From: Rhyacophila brunnea
Taxonomy: Eukaryota; Arthropoda; Insecta; Trichoptera; Rhyacophilidae
DNA length: 64,000 bases
Reading direction: 5' to 3'
Assembly (NCBI GenBank): GCA_022495005.1
Contig: JAGYXB010001329.1
Location: forward strand, 1,054,001 to 1,118,000
Shown: positions 30,442 through 41,700 of the stretch, piece after piece
How the letters are laid out: each line of letters opens with the position of its first letter
Numbering within the stretch: position 1 is the stretch's first letter
Translations under genes and position numbers: made by a program
The notes under the pieces: model-generated
Told to the model about the DNA's origin: nothing
What the model saw: only the letters and a program-made list of their open reading frames with translations
Databases searched by the model: none

Positions 30442-32377
30442 CTAAAAATAAGAATAAAAGTATTATGTTAAAATCTAATGCTGGGTCAAGTCAATTAATA
30501 ATGGGGGAGTGCACAGCTTATCATCAATGAAGGCCTCTACAAGCCGATTCGATTCTTCTTGCTGCTATGCATTGTATTGCCACATTCTACAAACGTTTTT
30601 TAGCACTGGGTGACTAGATTTTTCTAGCATTTGCCTCTTCTTCAAGCTATATGTACTGCCCATTATTTATAAATCTATTTATATTATGTTGCTGAAACTA
30701 GTATTTTCATTCAAAACTACAGTTTTACAGTTAACCTCCTATAGTAAAGTGTTGTGACAGCACAGGATGATACATACTTTATTAGCATATTGAGCGAAAA
30801 GTTATTTGGATAGTACAAATTAATATAAAAATGGAAGGAATATGCAGCATTGTAGGAGCCATTATTATCATTGGTATTAAATCGGTAAACTATATATTAT
30901 TCTATATAAACCGACACGACTGCTAACCATAGCCAATGGTAGTAATCGAACATTGCCGCAGCAAGCAAATATCACCAACTTCCACTTTTACTATGCCTCA
31001 TCGCTTCCTGACAGGACCATACACTTATCTGCGTGCATTTCCATGCCTTGAAAGTTGATACTTTGATTCTAGCAATGAACATAATATGACCTGCGCCTTA
31101 AGCCATTGGTTGGATGCTCAACTTTAATACAGCCAATCGCACTCATATGTGGTTATCGCATGCGAGTGGCCTTAAGGCCATGCATTAGTTGAGGCACGGT
31201 CTAAAAAGATCGTTGCTAGGCGATGAGCGGATTGCGGGTCGCGGGTGAAAATGACGCCTGTCAAACGAAATATTATTTCTCATATAAATCCAACATACGT
31301 CCATTTTATGTTCTGTTTATTATTCTATTAGTATCAATAATAATATATTCATTGACATGTTTGCTTTTTAAAGTAAATGGGTAAAGTTTTTAGTCATCTT
31401 TACACGATTTTAGAATTAATTGGCCCGTCGCCATCACGCAGCAAAGTGACGTGCGTCCGACTCCACGTTCTCTCAATGAATGCAAAGCAAGTACAAATTT
31501 TCGTCGCGCGTACAGTTGAACATTATTTGGCGTTTCACTGATGCGTCACCTTAAAGAAATAATGCTGATGTATATTTATGTTACTGTATCATTGCCAATC
31601 ATAACATAAGTAAATTACGAACACTTTTTGTTATCATAAGTGAAGGTTATCATACCTATTCGCCACATGCAAGTACAAAAGGCATCACACTACCACTACA
31701 TGGAATTATTGATGCTAATGTTATAATTTTTCTAACATTTTCTCTCTTTCCTCCCTCATCGCTGACGTTTGGTGAACTATAAATGATAAATGATAAACGT
31801 TCTACTCACGGCTAGGGATCGCAATACCTTTATTCCAAAAACCGGTATCCAGATATTCATCGATATCAAAACACCAGTTCAAAAAACCGATATTTTCGGT
31901 ACATATTAAGAAAGCAGATGAATTGAAAATAACTAAAATGACTAAATCGTCTGACAAAATGATTTTGGACCTGATACAAATTTCAGGCAAGAGCTCAAAA
32001 AAAAGCTCTCTCGAGATTAGTCACATTCTCACGTATTATTAAATACACAAATTCAAATTTAATAACATTTCTGCACAAATCTTAATTGCTATATAAAGTA
32101 CAAAAAATACATACATAATGACACATACTTGTTATCAACAGGCTTTTGTTGATTTTTAAATAAAAACGGGCTGAACCGCTACCCTCATCTCTATAAACAA
32201 TTGAATAAAACACCTGGTTCCCCGCTCAACTACGTTAATATTTTATTCACGAGTAAAGGCCTTCGTCCGGTGCGTGAAAATCACTTACTGAGCGGAGGTG
32301 TAATTAAGATAAATTTTAAAGTCTAAATGATTATGGATGAAAGAGATAATTTTAAGACTAAATATAAAATATAGAAT
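30442..32377. other. about 1.9 kb without recognised genes
   Basis: No exon, RNA gene or bounded repeat was recognised. The sequence around 30950-31560 is less AT-rich than its surroundings and may be an old transposon. Open frames here are short and unsupported. Confidence 0.35.
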
Positions 32378-32760
32378 TCAAATGTTGTAAATTTTGCCGC
32401 GCATTGCGCAACGGTAAAATCTTCGCGCGCCGGCGCCAGGGTCAGGCTCGTGATTCGCCGTAATCACGAGGGCTCTTGGTAAGTTGGCGTCGGCTCGGAG
32501 GGATTTCAAAAAAAGGGAACCCCGAGAAGAAAAGTTAGTGAGCATCTGGTTTTCAAACCGTACGGACCTGACGACTACAACTGTAAAAGCCCAAATATAA
32601 TTTGTAAGACTAAAAATTAAAAAAAAAATATAAGAAGACCACGTCACGAGCACGAAAGACCGTGTTTTATTTCTATTCCAATCGTTTATTTTTTTTGTGA
32701 ATCCGGGGTTCGATCGACACCTGAGCTAGCCCCTGGAACCCTGGATATCTCAATAAGAAA
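32378..32760. repeat. GC-richer unclassified segment, possible LTR-like remnant
   Basis: Contains GC-rich words (CGCGCGCCGGCGCC near 32424) followed by a T-rich run and 'ggggttcgatcgac' near 32704. The layout loosely resembles a solo LTR, but no TG...CA ends, target duplication or primer-binding site could be confirmed. Confidence 0.2.
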
Positions 32761-33218
32761 ATAGAAAATAAGAAAGAAAACACAAAATAATTATTTCAAA
32801 ATTTGTTTAATAAAAATAAAATACAATAAAAAGTTTATTTATCATTTTTAGATCTCTAAAATTTGTTACAGCCGTTCGCAGCAAATCTGTCGAATGCTCG
32901 TTTGTTAACTGTGAACGATGTTTTGATTTTACAAACTTCATAGAGGAGTATTTAACGGTAACCATTTATGTTGTACCGAAAATGAAAAATATTCGGCAAG
33001 CAGCTTTCTTCAAATTAGGATATTAGAATTCTGGCAAAAGTTTCCAAAATTCTATATGCGTATCTTGTCACTTATGACATTTATGAAGGAAAACTCATGA
33101 AAATACAAGTACAATGGGGAAAGAAAATACCTATATTTTTATCAAGAGATCGGTATTAGGAGCCGCACTTAACCCAACGAAGAGCCGCATTTGCCCACGT
33201 CTGGTCTAGACTCTAGAA

Positions 33219-34016
33219 CAGCGGTTCTCACGTGAAATTTAGCTGTGGTCACACAATTGACATTGACAGTTCTATGGAAACGTCTGGTGGTCACACCAAA
33301 TTTCACTTTTCTAGTGATTGAAAAAATTAAAGCTAAATTTAATTTACTAAAAGAATGAATCCATTTATTTATAGACAAGTCCATTTAATAAAAGACTTTA
33401 AATTTGAACATTTTAATACATATCTATTTATTTAAAAATAATGCAAATGGAAATTCCTCAATACTCCTTTTTTCCAATGCGAGCCGCATGCCTGCTTCTA
33501 AGTTTACATCTGTCAACTGGCTTCGATATTTGTTTTTTATGAAGTGCATTACACTGAATGATGTTTCACAGTATACAGTAGTAGGAAAAATCGACAATAT
33601 TAACCCAATGCTTACGGGCCCTTTTAATTAATTTCTTAATTAACGTGTTAATTTGCATTTGAAAAGCAATTAGCAAAAACACAATTTTGTGCGGCCCGTA
33701 AGCATTGGGTTAATAAAGCAATTGTTGCCAATTCTTTGAATTGACTTGATTCTTGGTCAACGTATAACTTCGACCAAAATTTTTCAACCGTGGTATTATC
33801 AAAATGGTTTTTAAGTACTTGGTCATGACTCATTTGCAATAATGCATATCGTTAGCCCGGTCAATTAAATTAAATACTGAAAATGATGTTAATCTCGTTT
33901 GTAGTCCTATGAAATTTCATGTGTATTCAACCAATTTTGTAAATAAATTTTTGAAATATTGTAAAGCGTTGGTGGCCGCAGCAAAATCCTCTGGTGGCCG
34001 CACATGAGAACCACTG
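33219..34016 (-). mobile_element. hAT element with 8-bp TSD, internally decayed
   Basis: Ends CAGCGGTTCTCACGTG and ...CATGAGAACCACTG are flanked by the exact duplication CTCTAGAA (33211-33218 and 34017-34024). The minus strand near 33440-33570 still reads like a hAT C-terminal dimerisation region (HFIKNKYRSQLTDVNLEAG). A piggyBac-like MITE is nested inside (33600-33713). The transposase is incomplete. Confidence 0.85.
33600..33713. mobile_element. piggyBac-like MITE (TTAA target)
   Basis: Perfect inverted ends TTAACCCAATGCTTACGGGC and its reverse complement bound 114 bp, with TTAA at both borders (33600-33603 and 33710-33713). TTAA targets are diagnostic of piggyBac. It sits inside the hAT element, so it is younger than that element. 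Confidence 0.8.
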
Positions 34017-34784
34017 CTCTAGAACCTCCTTGGTAAATTATTATTATTTAGACTTTGGAATGGATTGTAATATAAAAGATATCCACTTATATACTTACCA
34101 CAATTGGATAAACACAATCAAAACTTTTATAGACAATTAAAATAAAACCTTGTGCAGTTTTACTTAAAAAATATTTTAATAATTTTTTATTTGTAATTAT
34201 TTTATTAAATTATAAGTAGGCACCTAACATGATTTTTTTTATAACAAATAAATAATATTATCATATAAGTGAGTGATGTTTCATAATATTTCAACACCTA
34301 GTTTTGAGTCACGTGAATAAAGAAAATTATGTCGCTGTCATTTTTATTTTGGAAACAATGGAGAATCAGTAAACTGAGCGTAAAAATATGAGAGAAGTAA
34401 TTAGTTAATTCAATTCCTAAGTGATTATGGGAAAATGTATTGGTCTTTAGGATATCATTGAAAAGCTACGACCCGGCACACAACACAATTTTATTTAGCA
34501 CAGAAAGTTTAAAAAATTGTCAAAGCTTAACTTTAAAAAAATATGTCTTTTTTTATAACTTAAATAGTAGATTATGCTAATCATTTGGCTTATTTTATAA
34601 GATTACCTACAGTAAACCAGCAAGAAGTACATTTTCAATGGGCTATATTTTATTTTTATTTATATATTTTATGGGTTGTATTCAATTTCACAGTAACAAT
34701 GTTGTAATTACAGTAAAAATAATTATAAGCACAGGAGCATACAATGAAAACAAGGCGTCTCGCTTACACTTACGCTTGAAGAAT
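34017..34784. other. intronic DNA, no gene recognised
   Basis: AT-rich, no supported exon or repeat end apart from the hAT target duplication at its left edge. Confidence 0.4.
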
Positions 34785-35286
34785 TATAACCCATACACAC
34801 GTGCATGGATTTACTGCTGACAGTATGTATTATTACAGCCATAACAAGAAAATGCATGTATAAACATGTATTATCCTGGAAGTTGTAAGATTTCATGCAT
34901 GAATTAAAAAAGTTCAAAAGCTTCACACGACAGTTGGGATTTGTTCAACACCTGCAAATGCGCAGTAGAATGATAGTGGCAAACCTGCCGGGAAAAAAAC
35001 GAACTACACCGAGTAGAGACTCATTTTGGGGTTAACCGATTTTCACAACTGTCAAAATATAGCACCATAAAATGACATTGCATCTCGCTTACTCTTGAAG
35101 AATATGATTGGTGAGACAGTCAGTACTTTTACGTGTAAGCAGTTATTATCCCGATAGTTTAAAATACACACTATTGGTGCAAGTAAATCCACGCACTTTA
35201 GCATGTACACAGTTATTATAGTGATAGTTTAATTTACACACTATTGGTACCAATACATCCATGCAGATGTATAAATAGGTGCTATA
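34785..35286. mobile_element. foldback MITE, family C, copy 2
   Basis: Ends 'acacgtgcatggatttactg' on the left and 'catccatgcagatgtataaa' on the right are inverted relatives of one another, and the interior matches copy 1 (for example 'ccgagtagagactcattttgg', 'cttttacgtgtaagcagtta'). About 500 bp, no coding potential. Confidence 0.6.
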
Positions 35287-35635
35287 GGATTTTAAACATG
35301 TTTTTGTATTCTTTTAGTGGGTTTAAAAAGTCATATAAACATATCAATGCATTTTAATCAATTTTTGGATTAATATGAAAATGTTGTATTATTAAAAAAA
35401 ATAGATTTGTTATAAGTCTGTGGGATGTTGTAGAAACATTATGAGAGAGACTTTCAACTCGCAGAACTCACATCATATATCACCGCCCGATTTGCCTAGG
35501 CAGGATACGGCCTTTGAGGCATTCAGGCCTAATCCAAACCACCGGCCGGTCGACTGAGTATTTAAACCCGGCCGGTCGATTGAGTATTTAAACAGTGACT
35601 TACTGATTTGTTCGTTGCGAGCCGATTTATTATGT

Positions 35636-35847
35636 TCAAAGATATTGTATTCTAACGTCATGATTGTGGGTAAAGTTACCGCCAATAATGATGTCTTCGT
35701 GAAGCATAACGCTTGCTCTGCAACCTTGTCTCCGATTGCTTGAACACTGCCATCTTTCTTTCCCGGCCTTCGACGACTTTTGAAAGTTGTATGTGTAGCT
35801 GTTGTGCAGTAGCAACTTCTTTCCAAATCGTGACTGTATGAAATTTG
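35636..35847 (-). CDS. mod(mdg4): FLYWCH zinc-finger terminal exon, cassette 9
   Basis: The acceptor TTTTATTTTCAG ends at 35848; CA precedes NFIQSRFGKKLLLHNSYTY, then GKERWQCS, GCRASVM, THNHDVR and a TGA at 35636-35638. All ligands are present. Two longer open frames across this region (to 35473 and from 35894) are in other frames or read into the intron. This is the last cassette before the 25-kb gap that holds the receptor genes. Confidence 0.75.
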
Positions 35848-36170
35848 CTGAAAATAAAACAAAACATTACTATTGTTAAAGATAATGTAACCATAATGAT
35901 AATGCATCGGTTGGCTTTAGGGATATTCTATACGGCAGATGAAACGGCTACATGACCATGGGTTTACAATGAGCCTGTCTAGACAAACATTTTAACGGCC
36001 GCAGTGAGGCGTTCGAAAAGTAGGCGGCAGTCGGAACACATAGGGAGGTGTTAGCGAGTGGTTTCCCACTTACATCATGCCATTGTCACAGTATTTGTGC
36101 TCTACATTCAGATTAGCCGCGTTTTGACGATCATGAGTAGTTTTCAAATTTAGAGGCAGTTCGTATCCGA

Positions 36171-36540
36171 CAGTGGCAAAGGGTGGATGTAGGCCATTAT
36201 GATCCAACATAAATAGTGCACACTAAACTTTGTCAGTTAAACGTATTTGTTTTTATTAAACTAAGACTACAAATTGCAGATCATGCAACTCTGCATAAAT
36301 CAAACAATAATAGATAATAGTCAAAAAATATTCATCCATCTATAAAACATCTAAAACTATGCCATTAAATAATACATCATTTTAGATATTTTATAGATAG
36401 AAGAAAAATTTTATCTGTTATGGATAGGTTTAGGCAGGGGGTAACATGAATTTTTTAAAAACCCACTAAGTATCACCATTTGCAATTTTGTAGTGTACAC
36501 TAGTTTTGTCAGATCTCCACAGCCTACACTTCTCACAACC
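36171..36540. mobile_element. hAT-type MITE, family A, copy
   Basis: Starts CAGTGGCAAAGGGTGG at 36171, keeps both halves of the inverted body ('catctataaaacatctaaa...' and 'tttatctgttatggataggt'), and ends near 36540 with a decayed 'agcctacacttctcac'. No ORF. Confidence 0.6.
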
Positions 36541-36574
36541 TGTCCGAACCTGTCAAATAGCACCTCACAACAAC

Positions 36575-36690
36575 AACAAAAGTGGTCACTAACGCTTGAA
36601 GAATGAGATTGGGGAGACAGTCAGCACTTTTGTGTGTAAACAGTCATTGTCCATGCATGTATCCAGGAGCTATTACTGTCAAATAATCTG
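36575..36690. repeat. family C fragment
   Basis: Matches the inner part of family C: 'acgcttgaagaatgagattgg', 'gagacagtcagcacttttgt'. Both ends are missing. Confidence 0.5.
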
Positions 36691-36949
36691 ATTGTACACG
36701 CATAATGCTAGTCATTGTGATGTCGATGTGGCATTGTGACAACTAAAATATAATAGCAATTAATTTGATTAATTACGTACAAACAATTTAGTATTTACAT
36801 TTCATTGTTTTCCTGATGTCAAACAAGATGTACCTAGTTGATAAAATTTTCATTATTTTAGAATATATGAGTTCGATAAGAAAATAAATAATGCATGACG
36901 TAGGGCACACTGGTTACTAGTTACATAATATTGTTATCAGTGGTGTAGG

Positions 36950-37260
36950 ACAGATTAAGGAGGGACATGCTCAGCGTAGGTCAAAATGAAGCTTTTATTG
37001 CATTTTAAAAGCATGATCCTGGACATTCCTTAAACGTTGTAGATAATCTATTTATATAATTTTGAAGCCTTATTATCCTTTACATTTATTTTAAACATTT
37101 GATGACTGCATAAAGTATTTTTATTACATAAAATAGTATTCTTTTAAACCTCTCGCTCTAATGTTTTAGAATATAGTCATATTTCAGTACATACATGTGC
37201 AGTGGTATTAAGATTTTTTACATTTATTAATTTTTAAACGCATTAGTATAATTTATGTCG
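36950..37260. repeat. family D repeat, copy 1
   Basis: Nearly identical to 63700-64000 over about 300 bp, beginning at 'ggacatgctcagcgtaggtc'. The copy is preceded by CAGTGGTGTAGG (36939), a hAT-like end. It may be the 3' end of the element whose 5' exon is the TTF-type ORF at 37397-37726. Confidence 0.65.
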
Positions 37261-37396
37261 ACATTATTATAGTGAAATATTTACGATAAAAAATTATATT
37301 GATAATCTCTGTGATCCCAAATTTGACAAGAATTAGGCATTTTATTATTCAAAAAAATGGGCAAGATTAACACATTTGAAGATAATTCTAAAGATA

Positions 37397-37726
37397 CTAA
37401 TTATAAGCTATGTCTTTGACCATTCTGTGTTTTTTTACTTTATCTGATAGGTGAACCAAGTCTTTCACCCCAGACTCGGACCAGCTTGATTCACCTGTAA
37501 ATAACAGACACAGTAAATATAAAACAGTATTTAGACATGAAGAACCGCATAACCATGGTACTTTTGTATACATTTCCACGTTAAATTTTCGATTAATCAC
37601 TTTGCCTTTAACTGTACACTTTTGAATTAAATTTAAACTTGGTGTAGGGCGTCCCGCAGCCTTAATTTCCAGTCGTTTTGAAAAATCGCGACGATTGTCT
37701 TTAATATATTCAACCGAAAACGACAT
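37397..37726 (-). CDS. TTF-type zinc-finger ORF, hAT/ZMYM1-like fragment
   Basis: A 109-aa frame with a Met start encodes 'KDNRRDFSKRLE', 'GRPTPSLNLIQ', 'KVPWLCGSSCLNTVLYLLCLLF', then 'GESSWSESGVKDLVHLSDK'. That Cys-rich block followed by W-S-GV-DL-L resembles the TTF-type finger at the N-terminus of hAT-related ZMYM1-like transposase proteins. The rest of such a protein (dimerisation domain) is absent downstream. It is best read as an N-terminal exon of an internally deleted transposon rather than a host gene. Confidence 0.5.
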   Translation of the reverse strand: MSFSVEYIKDNRRDFSKRLEIKAAGRPTPSLNLIQKCTVKGKVINRKFNVEMYTKVPWLCGSSCLNTVLYLLCLLFTGESSWSESGVKDLVHLSDKVKKHRMVKDIAYN

Positions 37727-38414
37727 TATTCACTCACTAGTCAATGCTGTAAATAGTTAACGAACTTTCTAGTACAAAAAAGGTACGCGAACTGATTAGT
37801 GACCTCGAACATTTCAAGGAGATATTCGTATTCGGTAATGTTTGTACACCGTACAGCCGAAGGAGTGATTCGATGATCTTGAGCGGGAGGGAGGACAACA
37901 ATATTGAACGGTTAAAATATCCCATATTTGAATGCGTCACAAACGATTTCATTAAGAAATTCGTATTGGTATGACGTCACAAATAAGTTTCAGGCAGTGT
38001 TATGTCGAATATGCACACCAGGTTTAAAAATGCGGTCTCGGAACACGCGCGCTGGAGTTGGTAGTGTTTTTTGCAAGTAATGCGCGGGAACTTTTAAACT
38101 GGCTAACTCATATACATTATTATATTATTATATTTTGGATATTGTCTTTTAATCTTAACACGGAGGTGCACTGCACTTGTGCTCCTTTACAAGAGCCGAC
38201 CCTGCTCGAAGCTCAGAAAAACTATTTTTCCATACTACAAAGAAGCACGATCAAAATGCAAGCATTTGATGATATTATTTTGGTAATTAAAAAGTTGCCT
38301 TCATGATAAATTAATAATATTGAAACATCTCCTTTTATTGTTATAAATTAAATTCAAATGTAATTTTGGTATATACTTATGCTAAGCATATAACTAATTA
38401 TTTAATTATTTTCA

Positions 38415-38600
38415 TAATATTTACATACATAATTTGGAAACACCTGTGAGGAATATATAACCAATAGAAAAAAATATGACACCCAGCCGCATTCATGCCC
38501 ATGTGTACTGACCGCTATGCTATGTGTGTTCTATCTAATAGTTTCAAAAAAAATATTATATTTCTCACAGGTATTTTCAAATTATGTATATTTGTTAAAT
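38415..38600. mobile_element. short TIR element
   Basis: Inverted ends 'cataatttggaaacacctgt' and its counterpart 'acaggtattttcaaattatg' bound about 160 bp. Words such as 'ataaccaatagaaaaaa' are shared with family E. It lies just upstream of receptor gene 1. Confidence 0.5.
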
Positions 38601-38796
38601 AAAGAATGTTACATTAAAACCCTTTGAATTGTTCGTTAAATAAAACATATTAGCCGTTAGTCCATTTCCATTCTACATCACTGGACATAACTGATCTTGA
38701 AGTTAATTAAATTGTTAGCGAGTTCAATATTAAAATAGCTGTGGAAGAAATTCAGTTTTAACAAAATCCTTACATAAGTATGTAGGTATATAAAGA

Positions 38797-41700
38797 ATGG
38801 ATTCACTCGGTCACTTAGTAAAAAAATCAGATTTTTTGCATCCTCTGGAATCCACTTACAAACTTTATATGTATTTTGGAATATACCCATTAATATACAA
38901 TGGTGAAAAGGTCATAGAGATTGGAATAAAATACAAACTGACAATTACAGCTCTGTGTTGTTACTCCGTTATAAATTTGATATTTATTGATTTCGACACT
39001 ATAGATGGTTATAGTAGTGCTTCTAATAAAAGTACAATATATAAGTTGATGACTAATTTGAATAACTCTATTACAATTATATCAACATTTACCAGTATAA
39101 TAATATGGATTATGTCAGCATTTTTCAATAATACAAAAACAAAGAAAATGTTATCAAACTTTATATACAGTTTCAAAATTTTAAACATTAATAATACGCC
39201 AAAATTTAAATACTTATCAAAAAAGATATACATTTATAATATTTTAATGTTGATCATACTGATTTTACATTCAGTTTACGACATTTTTTCTTGGGACATA
39301 ACCTGGCACGACGATTGGATTTATTTGGAGGGATTGATAATGAATATGATGGTGTTGAAATATCAAACAGAAATTTATATCACAACTGACATGTTCGAAC
39401 GTTTAGTTGATAATTTAAAGTGCGTGTTGATTGAACGGCAAGAAACAAAAACATCACATGAAAAAGATACAATTGTATATACAGACATAGAGTCTATGAT
39501 AAGACTATATACAAAACTTGTAGACAATATTAATATTTCCAACCATTTCATTAACATTCCTGTAAGATATTATTCTTTAATAATTTTGTTACGTTACTAT
39601 AAAACGTATTTCCAAAATAAATAAAATTTAATAACAATTTAACATATTGACTGAATTACTCTCAATTCTCATCTCTTCTGAGGCTTGGGTTATCCAGTTG
39701 CGTATTTATATACCTACTAGAAAATATTACCACAGTGGGGAAAGATTGAGGTAGGCTATACAATATAAATAGTGCACACTAAACTTCGTCGGTCATACAT
39801 ATTTGTTTTCATTGAACTAAGACTATAAATTGCAGTTAGTGTTGGTTAGTTTTTAAAATTCAAATGAACTGCGTGTAAACCAAGCCATTATAAAATAAAT
39901 AATAATCAAAAAATTTTCCTTTATCTATAAAATATCTAAAATTATGCCATTAAATCATACTTACATAATTTTGGATATTTTACAGATAGGATATTTATTA
40001 TCTAGTATGGTTTGGTTTAGGCAGGGCATGTATTCTTAATTCAACAAAAACAAATAAGTAGGTATGACTGAAAAAGTTTTCACTATTTTTGTCGGATCGC
40101 CCATAGTATATCAAAATTAATATGGTATATTAACTGCCTACCTCCACACTTCGCCACTGGTACCACCTGTTAACATTATCATACATCTTCTCTCCGTCTC
40201 CCTCTCTTTTATACATTGACGTATACGTTCTGTCTTACTATCTTTGTTCTGGTATTTCAGACTCAATTATTTGTCTGTGAGCTGTTGCATCAGCCGTGCG
40301 GGGTCTCCTGACTTTGACGAGCACGCCATCGCTGAACTCGTTCATTCCATCGACACTTAGCTGATGGTTCTTCCTCGTCCATAATGTTTCTATTATTTGA
40401 TTGATTGCATGTTGCCTAAGGTTACAGCACCCTATCCCTATTATAATTACCCTTTAAATCCCATGGATAATACACTGATTTCTTGTCATCACTCGATATG
40501 CTATTACCGCACTGTAAGCATCTGTCACACTTTTATAAGTCATTTGTTTTCTTTCATCTTCTTCTTTTTCTTCTAACCATGTCCGATTCTAATAGTATCT
40601 TATGGGCCTCCACAGAGTAGAGGTTTGTATTAATAGATTTATGTTTTTACAAGAAATGGATGTTGCCCACTTGCTCAACCTATTAGGTCATACTCTGACT
40701 CCACACACAAATTGAAAAACAATATGTGTATTTGCCAGACCCAGAATTCAAACGTGGGACCATCAATTTCTTTCTTTCTTTCTTTCACCACCCAATCAAA
40801 ATAAACGAAATCAGCATCTCAATAAGTACCACATTCTAATATTATTATTTTAATCATAATTTATTATAAATTTCCAGATGATTCTAATACTTATCAATAT
40901 ATTCATTACATTCCTTGGATATATAACCCTATTAATAAGTCCATCTACAGATATGCTAGATATCTTTGTAAGTATTTACATTCAAGTATTAAAGTTAATA
41001 ACACATAAAATAAATAAATAAATAAAGCCATCACATTCATCTTTCATTAAGGCTTGTTTACATGGGTTTAATACTAATTAGAGTATTAATTACTGATAAT
41101 TACCACTAAGCCCATGAAAGTGTGAGTGAATAGAAACCCATACTATTTACTAATAGTTAGTACGTACCCCCACCATAATACCACTCGCACTTGTGATTTG
41201 TCGCAATGTGTAAACCGCCCAATGCTTGCACAACAAATAATAATACGAGCAGGAGTATGCTTTTTTTTATTTTGTATTCCCTATGGTGCTACTAATACAC
41301 TTTTTTTTTTTTTTTAATAATAACCATGCCCTTGCTTTTTCGTACAAGGTGGTTGGGTGGGTTAGTTGCATTGATGTGGGGCTAATTAGGTTCCTCCATT
41401 TATATCTTTAATTTTCTTTATGGCCAGGATTAAATATTTTGTGTAGTGTTCTTGTGTTGTTCTATTGCTTAGTACTTCGTGAGGCTTTTGGAGGTCAATT
41501 TCATGATTATGCTGTCTACATCGAGTCCTGAGAGTCCATCGCTCCCTTTCTAGTATAGGGCAGTCGTTGATGACATGCCACACAGTTTGAGATGTGTTGC
41601 CGTCACATGGACAACAGTCGTCATCCCTCAATTTAAATCTTTTTAGATAAGCTCGCACCGCTCCGTGGCCTGACTTGTCAACTTGTGTAAACTCTACTCA

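Noticed and set aside
35473..35907. 144-aa minus-strand open frame
   Set aside because: It overlaps the FLYWCH exon in another frame; the exon frame 35636-35847 has the acceptor, finger motifs and stop.
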